The translations under genes were made by a program, and so were the position numbers. Below the pieces are notes generated by a model, which was given only the letters and a program-made list of their open reading frames with translations, was not told the origin of the DNA and searched no databases. DNA of 64,000 nucleotides from JAIUNP01 sp020161975. Its GTDB lineage: Bacteria > Pseudomonadota > Alphaproteobacteria > Rhizobiales > Beijerinckiaceae. The stretch's first letter is position 1, and each line of letters begins with the position of its first letter. Positions 24,459-32,776 of this stretch are shown here, one piece after another. The stretch lies in assembly GCA_036745275.1 (NCBI GenBank), contig DAIOGK010000005.1, forward strand, positions 139,784-203,783, in the 5' to 3' direction.

Positions 24459-25523
24459 CTACCCCTCCCACACCTGCCCCGGTCTGAAGGCGACGAACCG
24501 ATCTGCGCCAATGCCGCGCTTGACAAGTTCCCCGGCAAGCTCTTCGGCGGGGCTTTCCGCAGCCTCATCGGTCAGCTGGAACGTGCCCCAGTGGCAGCCG
24601 ATGGCAGCCTTGGCCCCGCAATCGAGCAAGATGTTCACCGCATCCTGTGGATCGACATGCTGATCGCGCATGAACCAGCGAGGCTCGTAGGCGCCGATGG
24701 GGATGAGCGAAAGGCGGGGCGCGCCGAACTTTTCGCGGATGCTCGTAAAAAGCGGCTGATGATAACCGGTATCGCCGCAGATGTGGACGATTCCCGCCGG
24801 CGTCTCCAGCACGAAGCCACACCAGAGCGCATGGCGCCGGTCGAACAACCCGCGCGCCGACCAGTGCTTGGCCGGCACGAGGTGCGCCGTGATATCGGTG
24901 GACAAGGGCTGTGCTTCGCCCCAGTCGCGCGCCGCTATCGACAGGGTGATGCCGGCGGCGGCCAGAATCGCATCATTGCCCAGCGGCACGAGGATTTTTG
25001 CGCCGGGATGCTCCGCCGCCAGCCGGCGCAGCGTCGCCATATCCATGTGGTCGTAATGGTTGTGGGTGATCAGGATATGATCAATGCGCGGCAGGTTGGA
25101 AAACGCAATTCCCGGTGCATTCACCCGCTTCGGTCCGGCAAAGGCAAAAGGCGAGGCACGCTCGGAATAAACCGGATCGACCAGGATATTCTGCCCCGCT
25201 GCCTGGATCAGAAAACTCGCATGGCCGATCAGCGTGACGCGCAGGCCATTGCGCAGACCGCCCGGCGGCCTGTCCTGAAACGGACTGGCAAAGCTGGCGG
25301 GCCAGACCTGCTTGCCCCCCGCCATGCGCCACGACCAGAGTTCGGCCTGCGTCTTGTCGCGCGTCTGGCCGGGCAGAAAAAAGCGCACCCCATCGAAATG
25401 ATCGGAGGGCGGCCCCTCATAATAGAAGCTGCGGGCATTCGCGCGACGTGAATAGGCGAACACTCCGCCAACCCCAAGTATGGTTGGAATTCCAAGCGTT
25501 TTGAGCAATGTCCGGCGTTTCAT
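24459..25523 (-). CDS. MBL-fold metallo-hydrolase (UlaG/NAPE-PLD-like) with N-terminal signal or anchor
   Basis: A 354-residue protein starting MKRRTLLKTLGIPTILGVGG. The twin Arg-Arg followed by LLK and a hydrophobic stretch looks like a Tat-type signal or anchor. The metallo-beta-lactamase core is complete: LIGHASFLIQ, LVDPVYS, THNHYDHMD (His154, His156, Asp158, His159), PAKHWS, HICGDTGYH and GCHWGTFQLTDE. The long insert before the core (SDHFDGVRFFLPG) and the RRHALWCGFVLE strand match NAPE-PLD-like phospholipase/YjhS relatives. The likely substrate is a phosphodiester lipid or lactone; this is unproven. It is divergent from topA. Confidence 0.88.
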   Translation of the reverse strand: MKRRTLLKTLGIPTILGVGGVFAYSRRANARSFYYEGPPSDHFDGVRFFLPGQTRDKTQAELWSWRMAGGKQVWPASFASPFQDRPPGGLRNGLRVTLIGHASFLIQAAGQNILVDPVYSERASPFAFAGPKRVNAPGIAFSNLPRIDHILITHNHYDHMDMATLRRLAAEHPGAKILVPLGNDAILAAAGITLSIAARDWGEAQPLSTDITAHLVPAKHWSARGLFDRRHALWCGFVLETPAGIVHICGDTGYHQPLFTSIREKFGAPRLSLIPIGAYEPRWFMRDQHVDPQDAVNILLDCGAKAAIGCHWGTFQLTDEAAESPAEELAGELVKRGIGADRFVAFRPGQVWEG

Positions 25524-25580
25524 GGCGGATAAGATGGAGTGCTTTGCGCCGCACCTCAAGGGGCATGTCGAGACCGCCAT

Positions 25581-25609
25581 TTGACAAATCCGTGCGGCCC
25601 GGCCTAGTT
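25581..25609 (+). promoter_or_regulatory. Candidate sigma-70 promoter of topA
   Basis: Consensus TTGACA at 25581-25586, 17-nt spacer, CTAGTT at 25604-25609. It lies 27 nt upstream of the topA ATG, leaving a short leader. Confidence 0.6.
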
Positions 25610-25636
25610 CCCCGCATAGAGAAAAGGTCATCCTGC

Positions 25637-28291
25637 ATGAACGTCGTCATCGTCGAATCGCCGGCCAAGGCCAAGACGATCAATAAATATCTGGGTCGTG
25701 ATTTTGAGGTTCTCGCCTCGTTCGGCCATGTACGGGACCTGCCGTCGAAAGACGGATCGGTGGAGCCGGACAACGATTTTGCCATGATTTGGGAGGTCGA
25801 CGGCAAGGCCGCCAAGCGCCTCAGCGACATCGCAAAGGCCGTGAAGGGCTCGGACCGTCTGATCCTCGCCACCGACCCGGATCGCGAGGGCGAGGCGATT
25901 TCCTGGCACATTCTGGAAATCCTGAAGGGAAAGCGCGTCCTGAAGGATGTGAAGGTCGATCGCGTCACCTTCAACGCGATCACCAAGCAGGCCGTGGCCG
26001 ATGCCATGGCCGCCCCGCGAGACATCGATCAGGCACTCGTCGATGCCTATCTCGCCCGCCGCGCACTCGATTATCTTGTCGGCTTCAACATCTCGCCGGT
26101 GCTCTGGCGCAAGCTGCCGGGCGCCCGGTCGGCAGGGCGTGTGCAGTCGGTGGCGCTGCGTCTGGTCTGCGACCGCGAACTTGAGATCGAGAAATTCGTC
26201 AAGCGCGAATACTGGTCACTGGTCGCAACCCTGCTGACCCCTGCACAAGAATCCTTTGAGGCGAGGCTGGTCGGGGCAGACGGCAAGAAGATCAACCGCC
26301 TCGATATCGGCAATCCGCACGATGCGAAGAAATTCAGGGAAGACCTTGAGACGGCTCGCTTTTCCGTGGTTTCGGTTGAGGCAAAGCCGGCTCGTCGCCA
26401 CCCCTATGCGCCCTTCACCACCTCCACCCTCCAGCAGGAGGCGAGCCGCAAGCTTGGCATGGCGCCGGCCATCACCATGCGCGTTGCGCAGCGGCTCTAT
26501 GAGGGCGTGGACATTGGCGGCGAAACTGTCGGCCTGATCACCTATATGCGAACCGACGGCGTGCAGATGGCGCCCGAAGCCGTGGCGCAGACCCGCCGCT
26601 ACATCGAGAAGAACTACCAGTCGCGCTATTTGCCGGAAAAGCCGCGCTTCTATTCCTCCAAGCAGAAGAACGCACAGGAAGCGCATGAGGCGATCCGCCC
26701 CACCGACCTTTTCCGCAATCCGGCGCAGATGAAGGCCCACCTCGAACCTGACGCTTTCCGCCTCTACGATCTCATCTGGAAGCGCACGGTGGCGAGCCAG
26801 ATGGAATCGGCGGAACTGGAGCGCACGACGGCGGATATCCTCGCCTCGGTCGGCACGCGCCGGCTCGATTTGCGCGCCACGGGCCAGGTGGTGCGGTTCG
26901 ATGGCTTCCTCGCCCTCTACACCGAGGACAAGGACGACGACGACGACGAGGAGAACAAGCGGCTGCCGGCGATGAAATCGGGCGATCCGCTCGACAAGAA
27001 AGCCATCGCCGCCACCCAGCACTTCACCGAGCCGCCGCCGCGCTTCACGGAAGCAAGCCTCGTCAAGCGCATGGAGGAACTCGGCATCGGCCGTCCCTCC
27101 ACTTATGCCTCGACGCTGGCCGTGCTGCGCGACCGCGAATACGTCCGCATCGAAAAGAAGCGCCTCGTGCCCGAGGACAAGGGCCGCATCGTCACGGCGT
27201 TTCTCGAAAGCTTTTTTGCCCGCTATGTCGAATACGACTTCACGGCGGGGTTGGAGGAGCAACTCGACCGGATTTCCAACTCGGAAATCGATTGGAAATC
27301 GGTGTTGCGCGACTTCTGGGCCGATTTCAACGGCGCTATTGGCGGCACCAAGGAACTGCGCACCACCGAGGTGCTGAACGCGCTGGACGAACTGCTCGGC
27401 CCGCATTTCTTCGCCGACAAGGGCGATGGCAAGGACCCGCGCGCTTGCCCGCGTTGCGGCAACGGGCGTCTGTCGCTGAAGCTTGGCCGCACCGGCCCCT
27501 TCATCGGCTGCGGCAATTATCCGGAATGCCGTTTCACCCGCGCCCTCGCGGTGGTGGGTGAGAATGGCGACGGCGAGAATGCGCTCGATGCGGATGGCGT
27601 GCGCCGTCTCGGCACCGATCCCGAAACCGGGCTGGAAGTGACCGCCCGCGACGGGCGTTTCGGCCCCTATGTTCAGCTTGGCGAAGGCGAAAAGCCCAAG
27701 CGCTCCTCCCTGCCAAAGGGCACCGGCCTTGCGGCGCTGACGCTGGAAATGGCGCTGAATCTGCTGCGCTTGCCGCGCGAGGTGGGCAAACACCCTGAAA
27801 CGGGCGAGCCGATCCTCGCCGGCATCGGGCGCTTCGGCCCCTATGTGCAGCACGGCAAGACCTACGCGAACCTGACGCCGGGCGATGATGTGCTGACCAT
27901 CGGCCTCAACCGCGCGGTTGATCTGATCGCCACCAAGGAATCGAAGGGCTTCCGGGGCCGCGCGGGCAGTGCGCCGCAAGGCCGCGCGCTCGGTGATCAC
28001 CCCGATGGCGGCGCCGTGACCGTGCGGCCCGGCAAATACGGCCCCTATGTCAACTGGGGGAAGGTGAACGCCACCCTGCCGAAGTCCATGAACCCCGACA
28101 CCATCACCTTCGACGAAGCGCTGGCGCTGGTCCGGGCCAAGGAGGCGAATGGCGGCGGCAAGCCGGCCCGCGCCGCCAGGACAACCCGCGCAAAAGCAGC
28201 CCCTGCCGATGGCGATGCGGCGGCCAAACCTGCAAAGAAGGCCCCTGCGAAAAAGACCGTTGCGAAAAAAGCCCCAGCGAAAAAGGGATAG
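25637..28291 (+). CDS. topA: DNA topoisomerase I
   Basis: An 884-residue type IA topoisomerase relaxing negative supercoils. It starts MNVVIVESPAKAKTINKYLG, the universal TOPRIM opening; the 43-codon longer frame is rejected. TOPRIM acidic motif ATDPDREGEAISWH and active-site Tyr303 in LITYMRTDGV are present, as are RVQSVALRLV and the IGRPSTYAS...L motif. A C-terminal zinc-ribbon (CPRCGNGRLSLKLG...GCGNYPECRF) and three repeats of the GRFGPYVQ type follow. The tail is a Lys/Ala/Pro-rich stretch with repeated AKKAP, likely binding DNA non-specifically. The NUDIX gene follows after 2 nt. Confidence 0.97.
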   Translation: MNVVIVESPAKAKTINKYLGRDFEVLASFGHVRDLPSKDGSVEPDNDFAMIWEVDGKAAKRLSDIAKAVKGSDRLILATDPDREGEAISWHILEILKGKRVLKDVKVDRVTFNAITKQAVADAMAAPRDIDQALVDAYLARRALDYLVGFNISPVLWRKLPGARSAGRVQSVALRLVCDRELEIEKFVKREYWSLVATLLTPAQESFEARLVGADGKKINRLDIGNPHDAKKFREDLETARFSVVSVEAKPARRHPYAPFTTSTLQQEASRKLGMAPAITMRVAQRLYEGVDIGGETVGLITYMRTDGVQMAPEAVAQTRRYIEKNYQSRYLPEKPRFYSSKQKNAQEAHEAIRPTDLFRNPAQMKAHLEPDAFRLYDLIWKRTVASQMESAELERTTADILASVGTRRLDLRATGQVVRFDGFLALYTEDKDDDDDEENKRLPAMKSGDPLDKKAIAATQHFTEPPPRFTEASLVKRMEELGIGRPSTYASTLAVLRDREYVRIEKKRLVPEDKGRIVTAFLESFFARYVEYDFTAGLEEQLDRISNSEIDWKSVLRDFWADFNGAIGGTKELRTTEVLNALDELLGPHFFADKGDGKDPRACPRCGNGRLSLKLGRTGPFIGCGNYPECRFTRALAVVGENGDGENALDADGVRRLGTDPETGLEVTARDGRFGPYVQLGEGEKPKRSSLPKGTGLAALTLEMALNLLRLPREVGKHPETGEPILAGIGRFGPYVQHGKTYANLTPGDDVLTIGLNRAVDLIATKESKGFRGRAGSAPQGRALGDHPDGGAVTVRPGKYGPYVNWGKVNATLPKSMNPDTITFDEALALVRAKEANGGGKPARAARTTRAKAAPADGDAAAKPAKKAPAKKTVAKKAPAKKG

Positions 28292-28293
28292 GG

Positions 28294-29031
28294 ATGACCG
28301 ACACCCTCATCGAGACCATCACCCGTAACTATATCAAGGGCACGCACAAGGCGTCGCGCCCGGTTGATGCCTCATCGATGGTGCTGATCAACTGGCGCGG
28401 CACCGAACCGCGCATCCTGATGGGCAAGCGCAATCCGGCCGCCAAATTCATGCCCGGCTTTTTCGTCTTTCCCGGTGGGCGGATCGAGCGCGAGGATGGC
28501 GATGCGCCCCACGCCGGCAGCCTGTCGGAAGCGGATATGGCGCGGCTCGCCCGTTTCGTCAGCCGCCCGACCGAGCGGCGCCTGCGCGGCATTGCACTGG
28601 GCGCCATCCGCGAAACCTTCGAGGAGACCGGCTTCCGGCTTGCCGTTCCCGCGTCCGATGCACCGGCGCCGATGACCGATCCATCCTGGGTCGAGTTTCT
28701 GTCGAACGGCACAGTGCCTACGCTGGATGGTGTGCTGTATTTTGCACGGGCCATCACGCCACCCGGACGTTCGCGCCGGTTTGATACCCGCTTTTTTGTC
28801 GTCGACATCAGCGGGTTCGACGACCTCTCCACCGTACGTCCGACACCTGATAGCGAGTTGGTTGAACTGCGCTGGGTGACACTCGACGAGGCAATGAAAG
28901 TCGAGGCGGCGGAAATCACCCAGATCATTCTGGGGGAACTGAAGGCCTTCATTCAGGCCGGTTGCGCGCCAGAGGCGGTGCGTCCGTTTTTCCGAGCCTG
29001 GCATGGCAAATTCCAGCGCATCAGCCTCTGA
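28294..29031 (+). CDS. NUDIX hydrolase with an expanded Nudix box
   Basis: A 245-residue NUDIX hydrolase. N-terminal ASSMVLINWRG and LMGKRNPAAKFMPGFFVFPGGRIERE lead into the box, and RETFEETGF completes it. Where the canonical box has 7 residues between its first Glu and REUxEE, this one has 38. That is like the NUDT19/NUDT7-type CoA-diphosphatase subset, in which an insertion splits the box; such an activity is inferred. The C-terminal VELRWVTLDEAM is typical of the fold. It starts 2 nt after the topA stop and overlaps the following MFS gene by 29 nt, so the three are probably co-transcribed. Confidence 0.88.
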   Translation: MTDTLIETITRNYIKGTHKASRPVDASSMVLINWRGTEPRILMGKRNPAAKFMPGFFVFPGGRIEREDGDAPHAGSLSEADMARLARFVSRPTERRLRGIALGAIRETFEETGFRLAVPASDAPAPMTDPSWVEFLSNGTVPTLDGVLYFARAITPPGRSRRFDTRFFVVDISGFDDLSTVRPTPDSELVELRWVTLDEAMKVEAAEITQIILGELKAFIQAGCAPEAVRPFFRAWHGKFQRISL

Positions 29032-30178
29032 ACCGACGCCGGACGAGCGCCGCCGCGCGATTCTCGCAGCAATCCTGACGATCAGTGCGGTCGGCACCGG
29101 GCTCAGCCTGATGTTGCCGCTGCTGTCGCTGGAACTCGAACGCATGGGCGCAAGCAGCACGCTCAACGGGCTCAACACCGCCGTCGGCGGCCTTGCCAAC
29201 GTCCTGATCGCGCCATTGGTGCCGGTTCTGGCCCGTCGGCTGGGGCAGAAGCTGTTCGTGGCAACGGCCCTCGCCGTACTGATCGGCTCGGTGCTGGCAT
29301 TCCGGCTGATGCCGAACATTCCGGTCTGGTTTGTTCTGCGCTTCACCTTCGGCGGCGCCATCGGCGCGCTCTTCGTCATCTCCGAATTCTGGATTGCCGC
29401 CAGCGCGCCCGAAGACCGGCGCGGACTGATCATGGGCATCTACGCCACCGTGCTCGCGCTTGGCTTCGCTGCTGGCCCGGCAGCACTGGCGCTGGTGGGA
29501 ACGGTCGGCTGGCGGCCCTATCTCGCCTGCGCTGGGCTGATCACCGCCGCGCTGGTGCCGCTATGGCTGGTCCCGGGGCGCCTTCCTGCCATTGACGACG
29601 GTGCCCATCCGAAAGTGCTGCTGCTGGTGAAGGCGGCGCCCATCGCGACCCTCGCTGCGCTGGTGTTCGGCGCGCTCGAAAGCGCCGCGTTCAGCCAGCT
29701 GCCGGTGTTCGGCCTGCGCTCGGGCCTCGCGGAAACGTCCGCTGCGCTGCTGGTGACATGGGCAGCACTGGGTAATCTCGCCTTCCAGATCCCGATCGGC
29801 TGGCTGTCGGACCGGGTCGATCGCCGCTTCGTCCTGTGCGGCTGTGCGGGACTTGGCGGCCTCGGTTGCCTCATCATGCTGCTGATTCCGCCCCATGGTC
29901 TGTTGTTTCTGGTGCTGCTGTTTGTCTGGGGCGGCATCACCGGGGCGATCTACACAGTGGGGCTTGCCCATCTCGGCAGCCGATTCTCCGGCGGCGAGAT
30001 CGCGGTCGCCAATGCGGCCTTTGTCGTTCTCTATTCATTGGGCATGACAGTGGGACCGCCGCTGGCGGGGATGGCGATGGATCTTGCAGGCGCGCCCGGC
30101 CTGCCGCTGGGCCTTGGTGCGATGCTGCTCGCCTATGCGCTGATGGCGGCGCGGCGGATCGCGCAGACGCTGCGCTAA
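29003..30178 (+). CDS. MFS transporter
   Basis: A 391-residue protein with twelve predicted membrane helices. The N-terminal half carries the motif A-like loop LARRLGQKLF between helices 2 and 3 and the repeated GWLSDRVDRR in the second half, both marking major facilitator transporters. The cytoplasmic N-terminus is short and polar. It resembles YcaD/DHA-type drug or amino-acid exporters, but no substrate can be assigned. The start lies within the NUDIX gene (29-nt overlap). Confidence 0.88.
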   Translation: MANSSASASEPTPDERRRAILAAILTISAVGTGLSLMLPLLSLELERMGASSTLNGLNTAVGGLANVLIAPLVPVLARRLGQKLFVATALAVLIGSVLAFRLMPNIPVWFVLRFTFGGAIGALFVISEFWIAASAPEDRRGLIMGIYATVLALGFAAGPAALALVGTVGWRPYLACAGLITAALVPLWLVPGRLPAIDDGAHPKVLLLVKAAPIATLAALVFGALESAAFSQLPVFGLRSGLAETSAALLVTWAALGNLAFQIPIGWLSDRVDRRFVLCGCAGLGGLGCLIMLLIPPHGLLFLVLLFVWGGITGAIYTVGLAHLGSRFSGGEIAVANAAFVVLYSLGMTVGPPLAGMAMDLAGAPGLPLGLGAMLLAYALMAARRIAQTLR

Positions 30179-30183
30179 CAGGC

Positions 30184-30212
30184 TTGACTTTGCCCGCAAT
30201 TTCCGTTCATAA
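30184..30212 (+). promoter_or_regulatory. Candidate sigma-70 promoter of rpmG
   Basis: TTGACT at 30184-30189, 17-nt spacer, TCATAA at 30207-30212. It is 82 nt upstream of the rpmG start and immediately follows the MFS stop. Confidence 0.6.
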
Positions 30213-30293
30213 GCCGCCCATGTGCCGGTCGGCTCGTTCGACCGGCCCAATTTTTTCGACCGTCAGGGCCGGCACCGGCCGGAGGATGTATCC

Positions 30294-30461
30294 ATGGCCA
30301 AGTCCGCCACGATCAAGATCAAGCTGCTCTCGACCGCCGACACCGGCTTTTTCTACGTGACCAAGAAGAACGCCCGCACCGCGACCGAGAAGCTCTCGTT
30401 CAAGAAGTACGATCCGGTTGCGCGCAAGCACGTCGAGTTCAAGGAAACCAAGATCAAGTAA
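30294..30461 (+). CDS. rpmG: 50S ribosomal protein L33
   Basis: A 55-residue protein starting MAKSATIKIKLLSTADTGFFY; the ATG follows GGAGG at 8 nt, so the 24-codon longer frame is rejected. The family motif TGFFYVTKKNARTATEKL, then KKYDP-ARKHVEFKETKIK, is intact. It is the Cys-free form of L33, so it does not bind zinc. It is encoded by its own short transcript between a promoter and a strong terminator. Confidence 0.97.
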   Translation: MAKSATIKIKLLSTADTGFFYVTKKNARTATEKLSFKKYDPVARKHVEFKETKIK

Positions 30462-30482
30462 TCGCTTGACCGGTTTTCATGC

Positions 30483-30509
30483 AAAAGGCGCCTCGGGGCG
30501 CCTTTTTTT
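30483..30509. terminator. Bidirectional intrinsic terminator between rpmG and pleD
   Basis: AAAAGGCGCC-TCGG-GGCGCCTTTTTTT. T-run on the rpmG side and A-run on the other let it serve rpmG and, more weakly, the convergent pleD. Confidence 0.88.
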
Positions 30510-30582
30510 ATTGGTTGGAGCAAACGTCCGTCGCCCGGACGGGCGACGCTTCCGGGCCTGCGTTCACCGCAACGGGCTCGTC

Positions 30583-31956
30583 TCACGCGGCGGCGAGAAT
30601 CACCCGGTTTCGCCCCTGACGCTTCGCTTCGTAGAGCGCTTCGTCGGCGCGCTTAGCGAGGCCGTCCGCCGTTTCCATCCGGCCATCCATCACCGCAAGG
30701 CCAAAGGAGGCGGTGACGGAAATCTGCCGCGCCCCCTTGTGGATGGTGAAGGGTTCGCTCTCGATGCACTGACGCAAACGTTCGGCCACGCGGGTTGCGG
30801 CAAAACGATCCGTCTCCGGCATCACGATCACGAATTCCTCGCCACCGAAGCGGGCCAGAATGTCGATGCCGCGAATCCGGCGCCGCAGGCGGGCCGCTGT
30901 CTCCACCAACACCTCGTCGCCGGCATCGTGACCATAGGTGTCATTGACCTTCTTGAAGAAATCAACGTCGAGAATGACAAAGGAGATCGGCGCGCCGCGC
31001 ATCAGCCCGTCATTGATCATGCTGGCAAGCTGGCTGGTCAGATAGCGACGGTTGTGCAGCTTGGTCAGCGGATCGAAGATCGCCATTTCCATCGACGACT
31101 GCACATTCTGCCTCAGCTTGTCGGCATAGCGCTTGCGACGGATCTGGGTGCGCACACGGGCGACGAGCTCATTCCGGTCCACGGGCCGCGCGAGATAGTC
31201 ATTCACGCCAAGATCGAGGGCGCGCAGCACGCGCTTTTCGTCGTCGAGGTCGGAAAGAACGAGAATCGGCGTGTTGCGCGTCCGCTCCAGCGAACGCATC
31301 TGGCTGCAAAGGCGCAGAGCGTCGAAATTGGCCAGCCCCAGGCTGACAATGGCCATGTCGAAGTTTTCCTCGGCCATGCGCATGATCGCAACCTGCGGAT
31401 TGGTTTCGATCTCGACCGTATGCACCATCGACAGCGCCGCCTGCATCCGGTCAGCGGAATTGGCCCGGTCGTCGATGATGAGCACGCGACCGTTCAGACC
31501 ATCCTCGGCGGCGGCGGCGGCCAGCGGATCCACCTGCCCGATCTGGGGCGAGGCGAGTGCGCGGGCGCGCAATTCGTCTGTCAACGTCTTGAGGCGGGCG
31601 AGCGAGCGCACACGCGTCAGCAGCGCGACATCGTTCACCGGCTTGGTGAGAAAGTCGTCCGCGCCGGCCTCAAGCCCCTTCAACCGGTCAGCGGGCTGAT
31701 CGAGCGCAGTCACCATCACCACCGGCAGATGCGCCGTGGTGGGCGAGGATTTCAGGCGGCGACAAACCTCGAAACCGTCCATGCCTGGCATCATAACATC
31801 GAGCAGCACGAGATCGCAGGCACCGCTTTCGCAGATCTCGATGGCCTGCATTCCGTTCATCGCGGAGAGAACGTCGAAGTATTCCGCCGTCAGGCGCGTT
31901 TCGAGCAGTTTGATGTTCGGAAAAAGGTCGTCGACGACGAGAACCCGGGCAGTCAT
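30583..31956 (-). CDS. pleD: Response regulator diguanylate cyclase PleD
   Basis: A 457-residue protein starting MTARVLVVDDLFPNIKLLE; the ATG has GGAG at 7-8 nt, and a 39-codon longer frame is rejected. The order is REC1 with phosphoacceptor Asp53 in LVLLDVMMPGMDG, a second degenerate REC adaptor, then a GGDEF domain with FGGEEF. The RGID tetrad five residues before GGEEF is the inhibitory I-site (RxxD), so c-di-GMP feedback is expected. In Caulobacter PleD makes c-di-GMP at the stalked pole during the swarmer-to-stalked transition. It follows divK in the same direction, 38 nt apart, as in many alphaproteobacteria. Confidence 0.95.
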   Translation of the reverse strand: MTARVLVVDDLFPNIKLLETRLTAEYFDVLSAMNGMQAIEICESGACDLVLLDVMMPGMDGFEVCRRLKSSPTTAHLPVVMVTALDQPADRLKGLEAGADDFLTKPVNDVALLTRVRSLARLKTLTDELRARALASPQIGQVDPLAAAAAEDGLNGRVLIIDDRANSADRMQAALSMVHTVEIETNPQVAIMRMAEENFDMAIVSLGLANFDALRLCSQMRSLERTRNTPILVLSDLDDEKRVLRALDLGVNDYLARPVDRNELVARVRTQIRRKRYADKLRQNVQSSMEMAIFDPLTKLHNRRYLTSQLASMINDGLMRGAPISFVILDVDFFKKVNDTYGHDAGDEVLVETAARLRRRIRGIDILARFGGEEFVIVMPETDRFAATRVAERLRQCIESEPFTIHKGARQISVTASFGLAVMDGRMETADGLAKRADEALYEAKRQGRNRVILAAA

Positions 31957-31994
31957 GATGCTACTCCAATCCAGTTGGCTGGAAGCCAGTCCCC

Positions 31995-32366
31995 TCAGCG
32001 GGGGCCGAGATACGATTGAACGGTCTGAACGAACTTGCCGACCGAGATCGGCTTGGACAAATAGCCTTCGCAACCGGACTCGCGGATGCGCTCCTCATCG
32101 CCTTTCATGGCGAACGCCGTGATGGCGATGACGGGGATGGCTTTCAACGTCTCGTCGTCCTTCAACCATTTGGTCACCTCGATTCCGGAAACCTCCGGCA
32201 ACTGGATGTCCATCAGGATGAGATCCGGCATGTGCTTCCGGGCGAGTTCAATCGCCTCGACGCCACTGCTGGTCAGCAGGGTTTTGATGCCATGGGCCTG
32301 CAAAAGATCGTTGAAGAGCTTCATGTTCAGCTCGTTATCTTCAACAATCAGCACTGTTTTAGACAT
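31995..32366 (-). CDS. divK: Single-domain response regulator DivK
   Basis: A 123-residue lone receiver domain starting MSKTVLIVEDNELNMKLFNDLLQ. Phosphoacceptor Asp53 in LILMDIQLPEVSG, switch Thr in AITAFAM and Lys in LSKPISV are present. DivK is phosphorylated by DivJ/PleC, acts through DivL/CckA to control CtrA, and stimulates PleD. It is adjacent to pleD and co-directional. Confidence 0.96.
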   Translation of the reverse strand: MSKTVLIVEDNELNMKLFNDLLQAHGIKTLLTSSGVEAIELARKHMPDLILMDIQLPEVSGIEVTKWLKDDETLKAIPVIAITAFAMKGDEERIRESGCEGYLSKPISVGKFVQTVQSYLGPR

Positions 32367-32484
32367 TTCACTCGTCCCTTGACGCAACGCGCGTCCGGCA
32401 GTCTCTGCCACGCAACACTTGCGTGGATCGTTGCCGTCCCCCATCCTCAGTACCAGCCAACGATTAAGTTTTGCGGAATCACCC

Positions 32485-32775
32485 GTGCGCACATCCCGCC
32501 GCCCTGCCCTCGATCCGGACACCATCGCCATTCGTGCGCTCGGCTTCATCGCGTCCGACCCGGAACGTCTGGGCCGCTTTCTGGCGGCGACGGGCATCGG
32601 CCCTGAAACGCTCCGCTCCGCCGCCGCCGAGCCGCGCTTTCTCGCCGCCGTGATCGATTTCCTCAGTGAGGACGAGGGCGCCATCCTCGCCTTTTCCGCC
32701 AATGAAGGGCTGGCTCCCGAGGCGGTAACGTTCGCGCGCGAGGCACTGGCCGGGCGCAGCGCGGGCGAGCCGTGA
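32485..32775 (+). CDS. DUF3572 family protein
   Basis: A 96-residue protein from the GTG at 32485 (GGAA upstream); an in-frame ATG at 32419 would add 22 residues. The DUF3572 pattern is clear: ALGFIASDPERLGRFLAATGI, ETLRSAAAEPRFLAAVIDFL, and SFxEGLAPE-like AFSANEGLAPEAV. Small helical alphaproteobacterial proteins of unknown function, usually found between divK and dinB as here. The dinB GTG follows after 1 nt. Confidence 0.82.
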   Translation: MRTSRRPALDPDTIAIRALGFIASDPERLGRFLAATGIGPETLRSAAAEPRFLAAVIDFLSEDEGAILAFSANEGLAPEAVTFAREALAGRSAGEP

Positions 32776-32776
32776 C

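Noticed and set aside
26216..28000. 594-codon minus-strand frame opposite topA
   Set aside because: Shadow frame; no motifs and no plausible start signal.
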